From: Reyranella massiliensis 521 | Lineage (GTDB): Bacteria > Pseudomonadota > Alphaproteobacteria > Reyranellales > Reyranellaceae | Direction of reading: 5' to 3' | Assembly: GCF_000312425.1 (NCBI RefSeq) | Contig: NZ_HE997181.1 | Location: 4,716,045-4,780,044 of the forward strand | DNA length: 64,000 nt | In this document: in pieces, positions 48,074 to 55,976 of the stretch | How positions within the stretch are numbered: the first letter of the stretch is position 1 | How the letters are laid out: each line of letters starts with the position of its first letter | The notes under the pieces: model-generated | The model's input: only the letters and a program-made list of their open reading frames with translations | The model's database searches: none | What the model was told of the DNA's origin: nothing | Made by a program: the position numbers and the translations under genes

Positions 48074-48973
48074 CTATGACGTTGGCGTCAAAACCCGGGC
48101 GAGCTGGGTTGCTTCAGCCACCAGGGCGGCCGAAAGCGGCGTCATCGGCTCCCGCGGCGGGACGACCAGGCCGACTTGGTGCACGGCGGTCGGCTCGGTG
48201 ATGGGGATAGCGCGCAAATGGTCGGTGAGGCCCAGCGTATCAGCCAGCTTCTCCGGCATCACGGTCGCCCAACGGCCGGTCCGCACGTGCGAGAACAGAA
48301 CGATCATCGAATTCGATTCCAGGGTCGGTTCGGCACGGCCGCTCGGATTGCCGAGCAGGCGGTCGATGATGCGCCGGTTCTGCATGTCCGGCGTCAGCAG
48401 GCAGAGCGGGATGCCGGCCACCTCCGCCCACGTCACCTGATCGCGATCGCCGAGCGGGCTGCTCTCCGACGTCAGCAAGCGGTACTGTTCGAGATAGAGC
48501 GGCACGGTGCGCATGCGCCCCAGCGGCTCGTTGTCGATGTAGGTGAGACCGGCATCGACTTCGAGGTTCTCGACCATCGACAGGATCTCGATGGAGGTGC
48601 GCGACAAGATGGTGAACGTCACGTTCGGGTGCCGGGCGCGAAACGGCGTCGTGAGGGCCGAGACCATTGCCAGCGCCGTGGGGATCGCCGCGATCCGCAG
48701 CCGGCCGGTCAGCCCCTTCTTCAAGGCCTGCAGGTCCTGACGCATGGCGCGCGCGTCGGCAACGATGCCGCGGGCCCAGTCGAGCACATGCTCGCCTTCG
48801 GTCGTAAAGCCGATGAAGCGCGAGGTGCGCTGCACCAGCATCACGCCCAACGTATCTTCGAGCTGCTTGATCGCCGCCGAGAATGTCGGCTGTGTGACGC
48901 CGCATTGCTCCGCGGCCCGGCTGAAATTCCGCTCCCGCGCCAGCGCCAGCAGGAACTCGAGCTTGTCGATCAT
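48074..48973 (-). CDS. LysR-family regulator, probable FdsR-like regulator of formate dehydrogenase
   Basis: 299 residues. HTH: DKLEFLLALARERNFSRAAE, QCGVTQPTFSAAIKQLEDTL. The effector domain starts GRLRIAAIPTALAMVSALTT and ends near SAALVAEATQLA. Position directly upstream of fdsG in the same direction matches the known fds arrangement in other proteobacteria, where a LysR-type regulator responds to formate. The assignment rests on HTH plus neighbourhood; the ligand cannot be read from sequence. Confidence 0.88.
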   Translation of the reverse strand: MIDKLEFLLALARERNFSRAAEQCGVTQPTFSAAIKQLEDTLGVMLVQRTSRFIGFTTEGEHVLDWARGIVADARAMRQDLQALKKGLTGRLRIAAIPTALAMVSALTTPFRARHPNVTFTILSRTSIEILSMVENLEVDAGLTYIDNEPLGRMRTVPLYLEQYRLLTSESSPLGDRDQVTWAEVAGIPLCLLTPDMQNRRIIDRLLGNPSGRAEPTLESNSMIVLFSHVRTGRWATVMPEKLADTLGLTDHLRAIPITEPTAVHQVGLVVPPREPMTPLSAALVAEATQLARVLTPTS

Positions 48974-49050
48974 CGCGCCAGCATATCGCGTGGTATGGCC
49001 GCGGCGTAGCCGTTAGAATCATCCTCTATAGGGTCCCCAGCGAGGCACGC

Positions 49051-50211
49051 ATGACCGAGGCAGCGAGACGCAGTCGGCGGACTGTCATCATGGGCCTCGG
49101 CAGCTTGGGCGCACTCGGCCTTGCGGGATGCGCGACCGGCACCCGATCGGGCGCGCAGCCTCTGCCACCGCCACGCCTGCAGATGAGCCGCGTCGCCCGC
49201 ATCACCGTATGCCTGCGCCCCTTTCGGGCGGCCGGCCCACGGCTCGAAGTCGAGACGGTCGGCAATAAGCGCGTGGTCCACAATTACGGCCATGGCGGCA
49301 GCGGCTGGTCGCTGGCCTGGGGGTCGAGCAGCATCGCCGCCGGCATGGCGCTGGAGGGCGGCACGCGCGATGTCGCGGTGATCGGTTGCGGGGCGCTCGG
49401 CCTTACCTCGGCCCTGCTGCTGCGCCGCGCCGGCGCCCATGTGACGATCTACGCGAAGGAACGCCTGCCGCAGAGCCAGTCGGCGCGCGCGACGGGTACC
49501 TGGTCGCCCGACTCGCGCATCGCCGCCACCGGCAGCGTGGCACCGACCTTTCCTGCCCAATGGGAGGAAATGGCGCGTACCTCCTACGCCACCTACCAGA
49601 GCTATATCGGTCAGCCGGGCGAGCCGGTCGCCATGAGCGAACGCTATGTGCTGTTCGACGATGTGGCGCAGCCAGCGCCCGCCGAACCGGACCTATCGGC
49701 CGAGGAGGTTCATTTCGCCAGCTACGGCCAGCGCCTGGCCGGCCTAACGTCACCTTACCGTTCCTTGCCGACCAACGAGAATCCCTTCCCCGTCGCTCAC
49801 GCGCGAGTGGGAACATCCATGCAGTTCAACATTGCGGCACTGGGGCAACGGTTGACCGACGACTTCCTGCGCGAAGGCGGCCGGATCGTCGACATGACCT
49901 TCGACACGCCGGCCGATCTCGCGCGGCTGCGCGAGCCCGTGATCGTCAACTGCACGGGTTACGGCGCGCGGGCGTTATGGAGGGACGAGTCGGTGGTGCC
50001 CGTGCGCGGCCAGATCGCCTGGCTCTTGCCGCAGCCGGAAGTCCGCTATGGCCTCTTCTATCGACACGTCCTCATGCTGCCGCACCCCGAGGGGATCGTC
50101 ATCCAGGAAACGGGACGTAACGACATGTATGGCTATGGCAACGCCGACGAGGCACCCGATCGCCGCGAGGCCGAAACCGCCATCGACACGCTCGCCCCTC
50201 TCTATCGCTAG
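49051..50211 (+). CDS. Exported FAD-dependent oxidoreductase with permuted D-amino-acid-oxidase order
   Basis: 386 residues. ARRSRRTVIMGLG then LGALGLAGC is a twin-arginine lipoprotein-type signal, with Cys27 as possible lipid site. VVHNYGHGGSGWSLAWGSSS at 76-95 is the DAO signature, which in classical D-amino-acid oxidases lies near the C-terminus. Here it precedes the Rossmann FAD motif VAVIGCGALGLTSALLLRR (about 109 onward). The protein ends after a QETGRNDMYGYG segment. The order suggests a circular permutation; FAD dependence is clear, the substrate is not. It ends sharing a CTAG with dinB. Confidence 0.87.
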   Translation: MTEAARRSRRTVIMGLGSLGALGLAGCATGTRSGAQPLPPPRLQMSRVARITVCLRPFRAAGPRLEVETVGNKRVVHNYGHGGSGWSLAWGSSSIAAGMALEGGTRDVAVIGCGALGLTSALLLRRAGAHVTIYAKERLPQSQSARATGTWSPDSRIAATGSVAPTFPAQWEEMARTSYATYQSYIGQPGEPVAMSERYVLFDDVAQPAPAEPDLSAEEVHFASYGQRLAGLTSPYRSLPTNENPFPVAHARVGTSMQFNIAALGQRLTDDFLREGGRIVDMTFDTPADLARLREPVIVNCTGYGARALWRDESVVPVRGQIAWLLPQPEVRYGLFYRHVLMLPHPEGIVIQETGRNDMYGYGNADEAPDRREAETAIDTLAPLYR

Positions 50212-51287
50212 AGCGCGAGCGTCATCTGCGGGGGCACTTTAGGTTCCTCCCGCTCGTGCAGGTTAGAGAGCGAGACGCCGAGCAAGCGCACCTTCTTCTC
50301 CAGCGGAAAGATCGTGCGGACCAATTCGCGGCTCGTGCGCTCCAGCATGTCGCGCGTGCCGACCGATTCGGAGAGCGTGCGGCTGCGCGTCACGATCTGG
50401 AAGTCGGCATACTTGATCTTCACCGTCACCGTGCGGCCAACGATGCCGGTCCGCTCGCAATAGGACCAAACATCGCCCAACACCGAGGCCACTCCCTCTT
50501 CCACCGCCTGCGGCCGGTCGAGATCCTCCATGAACGTCGTTTCCGAGCCCACCGACTTGCGCGGCCGGTTGGGTACGACCCGGCGTTCGTCATGGCCACG
50601 CGCGATGGCGTAGTAGTAGGTGCCGGAGCGTCCGAAATACTGTTCGAGGAATTCGAGCGACTGCGCCTTGAGATCGGCGCCGGTATGGATGCCGAGCCGG
50701 TTCATCTTCTCCGCCGTCTTCGGTCCTACGCCATGGAACCTCGCGACCGGCAGACTCTCGACGAAGGCCGGACCTTTCTCGGGTGGGATTGTCGTCTGGC
50801 CGTTGGGCTTGCGATGGTCCGAGGCGAGCTTGGCCAGGAACTTGTTGTAGGAGATGCCGGCCGAAGCCGTGAGGCCGGTGCGCTCCAGAATACGGGCACG
50901 GATCTCGCGGGCGATATCCGAAGCGAGCGGCATGCCCTTGAGGTTCGTCGTCACGTCGAGATAGGCCTCGTCGAGCGACAGCGGTTCCACCAGCGGCGTG
51001 TAGTCGAGGAAGATCTCGCGGATCTGACACGACACTTCCTTGTAGACGTCGAAGCGCGGCTTCACGAAGACCAGTTCGGGACACATCCGCTTCGCGGTGA
51101 CCGAGGGCATGGCCGAGCGCACGCCGAACTTCCGCGCCTCGTAGCTCGCGGCCATGACGACGCCGCGCTGGCGGCCACCGACCGCGACCGGCAGGCCGCG
51201 CAACGCCGGGTCGTCACGCTGCTCCACGGACGCATAGAAAGCGTCCATGTCGACATGGATGATCTTGCGGGTCGGGGTTTCCGCCAT
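50208..51287 (-). CDS. dinB: DNA polymerase IV
   Basis: 359 residues. Y-family catalytic motifs: HVDMDAFYASVEQRDDPALR with two metal-binding Asp, SLDEAYLDVT, and ASAGISYNKFLAKLASDHRK. FHGVGPKTAEKMNRLGIHTG is the helix-hairpin-helix thumb, and the little-finger domain follows to GVSLSNLHEREE. It performs error-prone translesion synthesis. The C-terminus lacks an obvious QLxLF-type clamp motif (it ends PPQMTLAL, which may be a variant). The ATG at 51287 is preferred. No LexA box was recognised in the 80-base divergent gap. Confidence 0.96.
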   Translation of the reverse strand: MAETPTRKIIHVDMDAFYASVEQRDDPALRGLPVAVGGRQRGVVMAASYEARKFGVRSAMPSVTAKRMCPELVFVKPRFDVYKEVSCQIREIFLDYTPLVEPLSLDEAYLDVTTNLKGMPLASDIAREIRARILERTGLTASAGISYNKFLAKLASDHRKPNGQTTIPPEKGPAFVESLPVARFHGVGPKTAEKMNRLGIHTGADLKAQSLEFLEQYFGRSGTYYYAIARGHDERRVVPNRPRKSVGSETTFMEDLDRPQAVEEGVASVLGDVWSYCERTGIVGRTVTVKIKYADFQIVTRSRTLSESVGTRDMLERTSRELVRTIFPLEKKVRLLGVSLSNLHEREEPKVPPQMTLAL

Positions 51288-51367
51288 GGTCTGATTATAG
51301 AGGTATGAGCCCTGGGTATCGCCGATATGCAAATGACAATCGTTTGCAACACGGATACAGTCTGACC

Positions 51368-51976
51368 ATGCCCGATACTGCTCCCGCCTTCCCCGAGAGC
51401 CGCGATGTGCAACGGCTCGCCCTCGACCAATTGCTGACCCGCCGCTCGGTGGGACCGCTGCAGGAACCGGCGCCAGAAGGCGCCGACCTCGACCTGATCC
51501 TTGATGCCGGCTTGCGTGCGCCCGACCACGGAAAGCTGCGACCCTGGCGTTTCGTCATCATCCGCGGCGACGCCCGCCTCGCCTTCGGTGAGCGCCTGGC
51601 CGAAGCCGCCGCCAAACGCGATCCAGCGAACGGTGCCGCCCTCGGCGAACGCTACCGCGCCTGGGTGCGGCGCATCCCGATGTTGATCGCCGTCGGCGCC
51701 GTCGTGAAGGACGGCAACATTCCCGAGATCGAGCAGGTGCTTTCCGCCGGCGCGGCCGCCATGAACATGCTGAACACCATCCACCTGTTGGGCTATGGCG
51801 GCATGTGGGTGACCGGCGCGAATGTCTACGATCCCGCCGTGAATGCCCTGCTGGGCTTCGAGGCGCCGTCGCATCTGATCGGCTTCATCACCGTCGGCAC
51901 ACCGGCCACAACATTGCCGCCGATGGCGCGCCCCGATCGCGCCGACCATGTCGTGGAGTGGGCCGCCCCCAGCTAG
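51368..51976 (+). CDS. Nitroreductase family protein (FMN-dependent, YdjA-like)
   Basis: 202 residues. LTRRSVGPLQEPAPEG is the N-terminal FMN phosphate-binding Arg-Arg-Ser motif, and LRAPDHGKLRPWRFVIIRGD is characteristic of the YdjA/NfnB-like short nitroreductases. AAAMNMLNTIHLLGYGGMWV and GFITVGTPA follow. It reduces nitro compounds, quinones or flavins with NAD(P)H; the natural substrate is unknown. Divergent from dinB. An in-frame start at 51305 would add 21 residues without family similarity. Confidence 0.9.
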   Translation: MPDTAPAFPESRDVQRLALDQLLTRRSVGPLQEPAPEGADLDLILDAGLRAPDHGKLRPWRFVIIRGDARLAFGERLAEAAAKRDPANGAALGERYRAWVRRIPMLIAVGAVVKDGNIPEIEQVLSAGAAAMNMLNTIHLLGYGGMWVTGANVYDPAVNALLGFEAPSHLIGFITVGTPATTLPPMARPDRADHVVEWAAPS

Positions 51977-52071
51977 GGCGCCACGGCACGACCGAAGCGG
52001 CAGGCTTTTCCAAGCCGGCCGCGACGCGGTATTGGTTCCACTCCCTGATCGAAGTGAATGGGGAGTGCGTC

Positions 52072-52929
52072 ATGCCGGCCGAGCAAACCGCAGCTCCAGA
52101 CGGGGCAGCCCTCAGGGTCGCCCTGTGGCGGGCCCTGCATGCCCAGATCGACTCACCGCCGCACGTGCTCCGAGACGAGATCGGCCTGCTGCTCGCCGCG
52201 CCGACCGACGACTGGCGTCAGCGTCCGGACATGGACGCCAAGGCCACCAGCCGCGCCCGCGCGTCGGTCGTTGCCCGCGCCCGCTTCATCGAGGATCTGG
52301 TCGTCGAGCAGGCAAACCAAGGTATCAGCCAGTACCTCATCCTCGGCGCCGGCCTGGATACCTTCGTTCAGCGCCGACCGGAGATCGCCACCCGCCTTCG
52401 CACCTTCGAAGTCGATCAACCCGCTGCCCAGGCCTGGAAGCAGAAACGCTTGATCGAAACCGGCTTCGGCATTCCCGACTATCTGCGGCTCGTCCCGGTC
52501 GACTTCGAGACGGGCTGGTCGTGGTGGGAGAAGCTTGCATCTGCGGGATTCGATTCGGATCGGCCGGCAGTGGCGGCCTCCAGCGGTGTCACCATGTACC
52601 TCAGCAAGGATGCGGTGATGACGACACTGCGCCGTGCCGCGGCCCTCGTTCGAGGCTCTACGCTGGCCATGACCTTCATGCCGCCACTGGAGTTTGTCGA
52701 TTCAGAAGAGCGCGCCCTGCGTCAGGCAGCGGCAAAGGGTGCGGAGGCCGCCGGGACACCTTTCGTCAGTTTCTTCAGCCCGACGGAGATGCTGGACCTG
52801 GCCCGCGAAGCGGGCTTCCGGGAAGTCCAGCACGTGTCGGCCGCCGATCTTGCCGAGCGTTACTTCGCCGGCAGGACGGACGGCCTCCGTCCGTCGAGCG
52901 CAGAGCAGTTTCTGGTCGCGAGGACCTGA
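52072..52929 (+). CDS. SAM-dependent methyltransferase, leucine carboxyl methyltransferase-like
   Basis: 285 residues. DMDAKATSRARASVVARARF-IEDLV and QYLILGAGLDTFVQRRPEIA are the hallmark blocks of the PPM1/LCMT-like (Methyltransf_7-type TIGR00027) class; FEVDQPAAQAWKQKRL binds SAM. GVTMYLSKDAVMTTLR is the middle block. GGGGAG lies before the ATG at 52072. Many related enzymes in actinobacteria act on polyketides or unknown acids; no substrate can be named here. It is convergent with metY. Confidence 0.88.
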   Translation: MPAEQTAAPDGAALRVALWRALHAQIDSPPHVLRDEIGLLLAAPTDDWRQRPDMDAKATSRARASVVARARFIEDLVVEQANQGISQYLILGAGLDTFVQRRPEIATRLRTFEVDQPAAQAWKQKRLIETGFGIPDYLRLVPVDFETGWSWWEKLASAGFDSDRPAVAASSGVTMYLSKDAVMTTLRRAAALVRGSTLAMTFMPPLEFVDSEERALRQAAAKGAEAAGTPFVSFFSPTEMLDLAREAGFREVQHVSAADLAERYFAGRTDGLRPSSAEQFLVART

Positions 52930-52943
52930 GCCCGAATCTCGCG

Positions 52944-54254
52944 TTAAGCCGCCTGCTTCAGCTTGCCGGCCGCATCGAGCGCCTGCGCAAGATCGGCGAG
53001 GATATCGTCGATATGCTCAATGCCGATCGACAGCCGCACGTAGCCATCCGAAACGCCGGTCGCGAGCTGCTCCTCGGCGGAAAGCTGCGAGTGCGTCGTC
53101 GAGGCCGGGTGGATGGCGAGGCTGCGCGAATCGCCGATATTGGCGACGTGATAGAGCAGCTTCAGCGAATCGATGAAGCGCCGGCCGGCTTCGCGACCCG
53201 CCGCCAGCTCGAAGCCGACGAGACCGCCATAGCCGCCCTTCAGATAGGTGTCGGCGCGGCGCCGCGCCTCGCCCTTCTGTTGCGAGGGATGAATGACCTT
53301 CGCGACCTCCGGACGCTTGACCAGAAAATCGGCCACAGCCTGCGCGTTCTTGACGTGACGCTCCATGCGCAACGTAACGGTCTCGATGCCCTGCAGGATC
53401 AGGAAGGCATTGAACGGCGCCAGCGGCGCGCCGAGATCGCGCAGCAAGGTCGTGCGTGCCTTGATGATGTAGGCGACCGGCCCGATCGGCTTCACCGCCT
53501 CGACCCAGACGGCACCGTGATAGCTGGGATCGGGCGTATTGAGTGCCGGCTGACGCTTGGGATGAGCGGCCCAGTCGAAGGTACCGCCATCGACGATCAG
53601 GCCGGCAATCGAGTTACCATGTCCGCCGATATACTTGGTACCGGAATAGACGACGACCGCGGCGCCGTGATCGAGCGGGCGCGTAAGGATCGGCGCCGCC
53701 GTATTGTCGACGATCAGCGGGATGCCCAGAGGCCGGCCAATATCCGCCACTTCCTTGATCGGGAAGACTGTAAGCTTGGGATTGGGCAACGTCTCGGCAT
53801 AGTAAGCCCGCGTGCGATCGTCGGTGGCTCGGGCAAAGGCCTGCGGATCGGCCGGATCGACAAAGCGCACTTCGATGCCCTGATCCTTGAGCGTGTGGGC
53901 AAAGAGATTCCACGTGCCGCCATAGAGATCGGTCGAGCTCACGACATTGTCGCCGGCCCGCGCCAGGTTCTGCAGCGCAAAGGCCGATGCGGCCTGACCC
54001 GACCCTACCGCCAGCGCCGCGGCGCCGCCTTCGAGGGCTGCGATGCGCTGTTCGAGCACGTCGACCGTCGGATTGCCGATGCGCGTGTAGATGTTGCCCA
54101 GTTCCTTCAGGGCGAACAGGTTCGAGGCGTGCTCGGTGTCGCGAAACTGATACGAGGTGGTCTGGTGGATCGGCACCGCGACCGAGCCGGTCACGGGGTC
54201 GGCGCGCCAGCCGGCATGCAGCGACAGGGTCTCAGGATGGCGGGAGTTAGTCAT
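52944..54254 (-). CDS. metY: O-acetylhomoserine aminocarboxypropyltransferase (sulfhydrylase)
   Basis: 436 residues. ETLSLHAGWRADPVTGSVAV with PIHQTTSYQF, then YTRIGNPTVDVLEQRIAALE, is Cys/Met-metabolism PLP family text. VVYSGTKYIGGHGNSIAG holds the PLP-binding Lys near residue 205. The length and the NSRHPETLSLHAG start match the MetY (O-acetylhomoserine + sulfide to homocysteine) group. ATG 54254 is preferred over the longer frame. A seven-pair hairpin occurs in the leader. No SAM-II riboswitch was recognised upstream. Confidence 0.94.
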   Translation of the reverse strand: MTNSRHPETLSLHAGWRADPVTGSVAVPIHQTTSYQFRDTEHASNLFALKELGNIYTRIGNPTVDVLEQRIAALEGGAAALAVGSGQAASAFALQNLARAGDNVVSSTDLYGGTWNLFAHTLKDQGIEVRFVDPADPQAFARATDDRTRAYYAETLPNPKLTVFPIKEVADIGRPLGIPLIVDNTAAPILTRPLDHGAAVVVYSGTKYIGGHGNSIAGLIVDGGTFDWAAHPKRQPALNTPDPSYHGAVWVEAVKPIGPVAYIIKARTTLLRDLGAPLAPFNAFLILQGIETVTLRMERHVKNAQAVADFLVKRPEVAKVIHPSQQKGEARRRADTYLKGGYGGLVGFELAAGREAGRRFIDSLKLLYHVANIGDSRSLAIHPASTTHSQLSAEEQLATGVSDGYVRLSIGIEHIDDILADLAQALDAAGKLKQAA

Positions 54255-54272
54255 TGTATGGCCTCGCTGTTT

Positions 54273-54296
54273 GCAACGAAAGGCGAGCGTCGTTGC
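54273..54296. promoter_or_regulatory. Hairpin in the metY leader
   Basis: GCAACGA-N10-TCGTTGC is a perfect seven-pair stem 19-42 bases before the metY start. It could be an operator dyad or an RNA hairpin close to the ribosome site. The rest of the 156-base gap to the outer-membrane channel gene shows a GC-rich dyad near 54350-54365 (GGCCTGCCGGCC) but nothing else I recognise. Confidence 0.3.
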
Positions 54297-54410
54297 CGCC
54301 CGTGTCGTGGTCAACGGCAATGACTGCCAAAGCAGTACGCGCGATCGGCAAGTCCGGCCTGCCGGCCGCGACGGGAGAAGAAAATCCTCCTCCCCGAGGG
54401 TTGTCGAGTC

Positions 54411-55976
54411 CTAGCGTGTCGCCGAAACGGTCGGCACGGCCGGCGACGGCGCCGGCTGAGGCGGAGGCGTCGGCAGGGCCGGCGGCGCAGGGTTCGCCCG
54501 CTTGAGGCCGCCGATCGGCGTCACGGCCGGCAGATCGGCCTGCTGCCAGCCGCCGCCCAATGCCTTCACCAGGTTCGCACTGGCGATAAGCCGATTGAGG
54601 CGAATGGTCAGCAAAGTCTGCTCGGCCGCCAGTGCCGTGGCCTGCGTCTGCACCACGGTCGTATAGGGTACGGTGCCGACGCGATATTGATTGAGCGACA
54701 GCCGTTCAGCCTCGCGGGAGGCAGCGACGGCGGCGCGCTGGACCTTCTCCTGCTGCACCAGGATGCGCTGCTGGGCGAGCGCATCCTCGACTTGCTGGAA
54801 AGCGGTCAGGATAGTCAGGCGATAGGTCGCCACCGTGGCGTCGTAGTTGGCCCGTGCGCCTTCGACCTGTGCGGAAAGCGCGCCGCCATCGAGCAAGGTC
54901 CCGGCAAGCTGTGGCCCCACCGACCACACTGCATTGCCGATCTGCAGCAGCGAGCCCAGGCCGCCGGCCAGGAAGCCAATGGAAGCACCCAGCGAGATCT
55001 GCGGATAGAAGGCGCCGATCGCGACGCCGATCTGCGCGTTGGCCGAAGCCATGCGGCGCTCCGCGCCGGCAATGTCGGGCCGTCGTTCGAGCAAGGTCGA
55101 TGGCACGCCGGCCTCGACGGTGGGCACGGTGAGTTGCGTGCGGGAGGGCTCAATGCCGATTTCGGCCGGCGCCTTGCCGACCAGCAGCGCGATCGCGTGT
55201 TCGAACAAGGCCCGGTTGATGGCTTCGCCGACGAGCTGCGCACGCGTCTGCTCGTACTGCGCCTGTGCCTGCGCCAGGTCGACACGCGAGACGATGCCGG
55301 CATCGACCTGATTCTGCACGATCTGCATGGAACGGGCGTAGGCGGCAACGGTCTCTTCATAGAGCCGCTTGCGATCGTCGGAGATGCGCAGCCCGAAGTA
55401 GCTCGTCGCAAGATCGGTCTGCGCCGACAGCCGGGCATTGGCGAGATCGGCGTCACTAGCCTGCGCGGCAGCCGAATCGCCTTCGATCTGACGCCGCAGC
55501 CTGCCCCAGATGTCGATCTCCCAGGCAAGCGTTGCGCCTGTCGTGTACTGACCCTGCGAAGAGTCGCCGCGCGTGATGGTCGTGGTCGTGCCGGTCGTCC
55601 CGCGCAACCCTCCAGTGCCGGCCTGCTGTGCCGCGCCGGTTCCGCTGATTGTCGGGAAAAGCGCCGACTGGTCCTGCCGGATCAGCGCCCGCGCCCGCCG
55701 GTAGCCGGCTTCGAACACTTTCAGGTTCTGGTTCGACACATCGATCTGCGCCGCCAGGCTATCCAGAACCGGATCGCCATAGCTTTGCCACCACGGCCCG
55801 CGGTCGACGCCATCGCGCGGCTGTGCGGGTTGGAAGACGGCAGCGGCCCCCGTGACGGGCTCGGCCTCCTTGTAGGCCTGCGTCGGCAAGGTCGCGGGCG
55901 GTGGACGGACATAGTTCGGCCCGACAAGACAGCCCGATACAAGAACGGCCGGAAGAAGCGCCGCGATGCGCTTCAT
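54411..55976 (-). CDS. RND efflux outer-membrane channel lipoprotein (OprM/NodT family)
   Basis: 521 residues. Lipoprotein signal [16 protein letters not shown] with Cys16, then LVGPNYVRPP, the usual OprM/CmeC opening. The duplicated coiled-coil TolC repeats show as ARLSAQTDLATSYFGLRISD and LTILTAFQQVEDALAQQRIL; LLERRPDIAGAERRMASANA is the family hallmark. The C-terminus has a Pro-rich tail (PPALPTPPPQPAPSPAVP). It overlaps the MdtC-like gene by four bases and completes a four-gene tripartite pump operon. Confidence 0.95.
   Translation of the reverse strand: MKRIAALLPAVLVSGCLVGPNYVRPPPATLPTQAYKEAEPVTGAAAVFQPAQPRDGVDRGPWWQSYGDPVLDSLAAQIDVSNQNLKVFEAGYRRARALIRQDQSALFPTISGTGAAQQAGTGGLRGTTGTTTTITRGDSSQGQYTTGATLAWEIDIWGRLRRQIEGDSAAAQASDADLANARLSAQTDLATSYFGLRISDDRKRLYEETVAAYARSMQIVQNQVDAGIVSRVDLAQAQAQYEQTRAQLVGEAINRALFEHAIALLVGKAPAEIGIEPSRTQLTVPTVEAGVPSTLLERRPDIAGAERRMASANAQIGVAIGAFYPQISLGASIGFLAGGLGSLLQIGNAVWSVGPQLAGTLLDGGALSAQVEGARANYDATVATYRLTILTAFQQVEDALAQQRILVQQEKVQRAAVAASREAERLSLNQYRVGTVPYTTVVQTQATALAAEQTLLTIRLNRLIASANLVKALGGGWQQADLPAVTPIGGLKRANPAPPALPTPPPQPAPSPAVPTVSATR

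Noticed and set aside
54255..54410. SAM-II riboswitch upstream of metY
   Set aside because: The conserved pseudoknot sequence pattern I remember is not found on the minus strand here.
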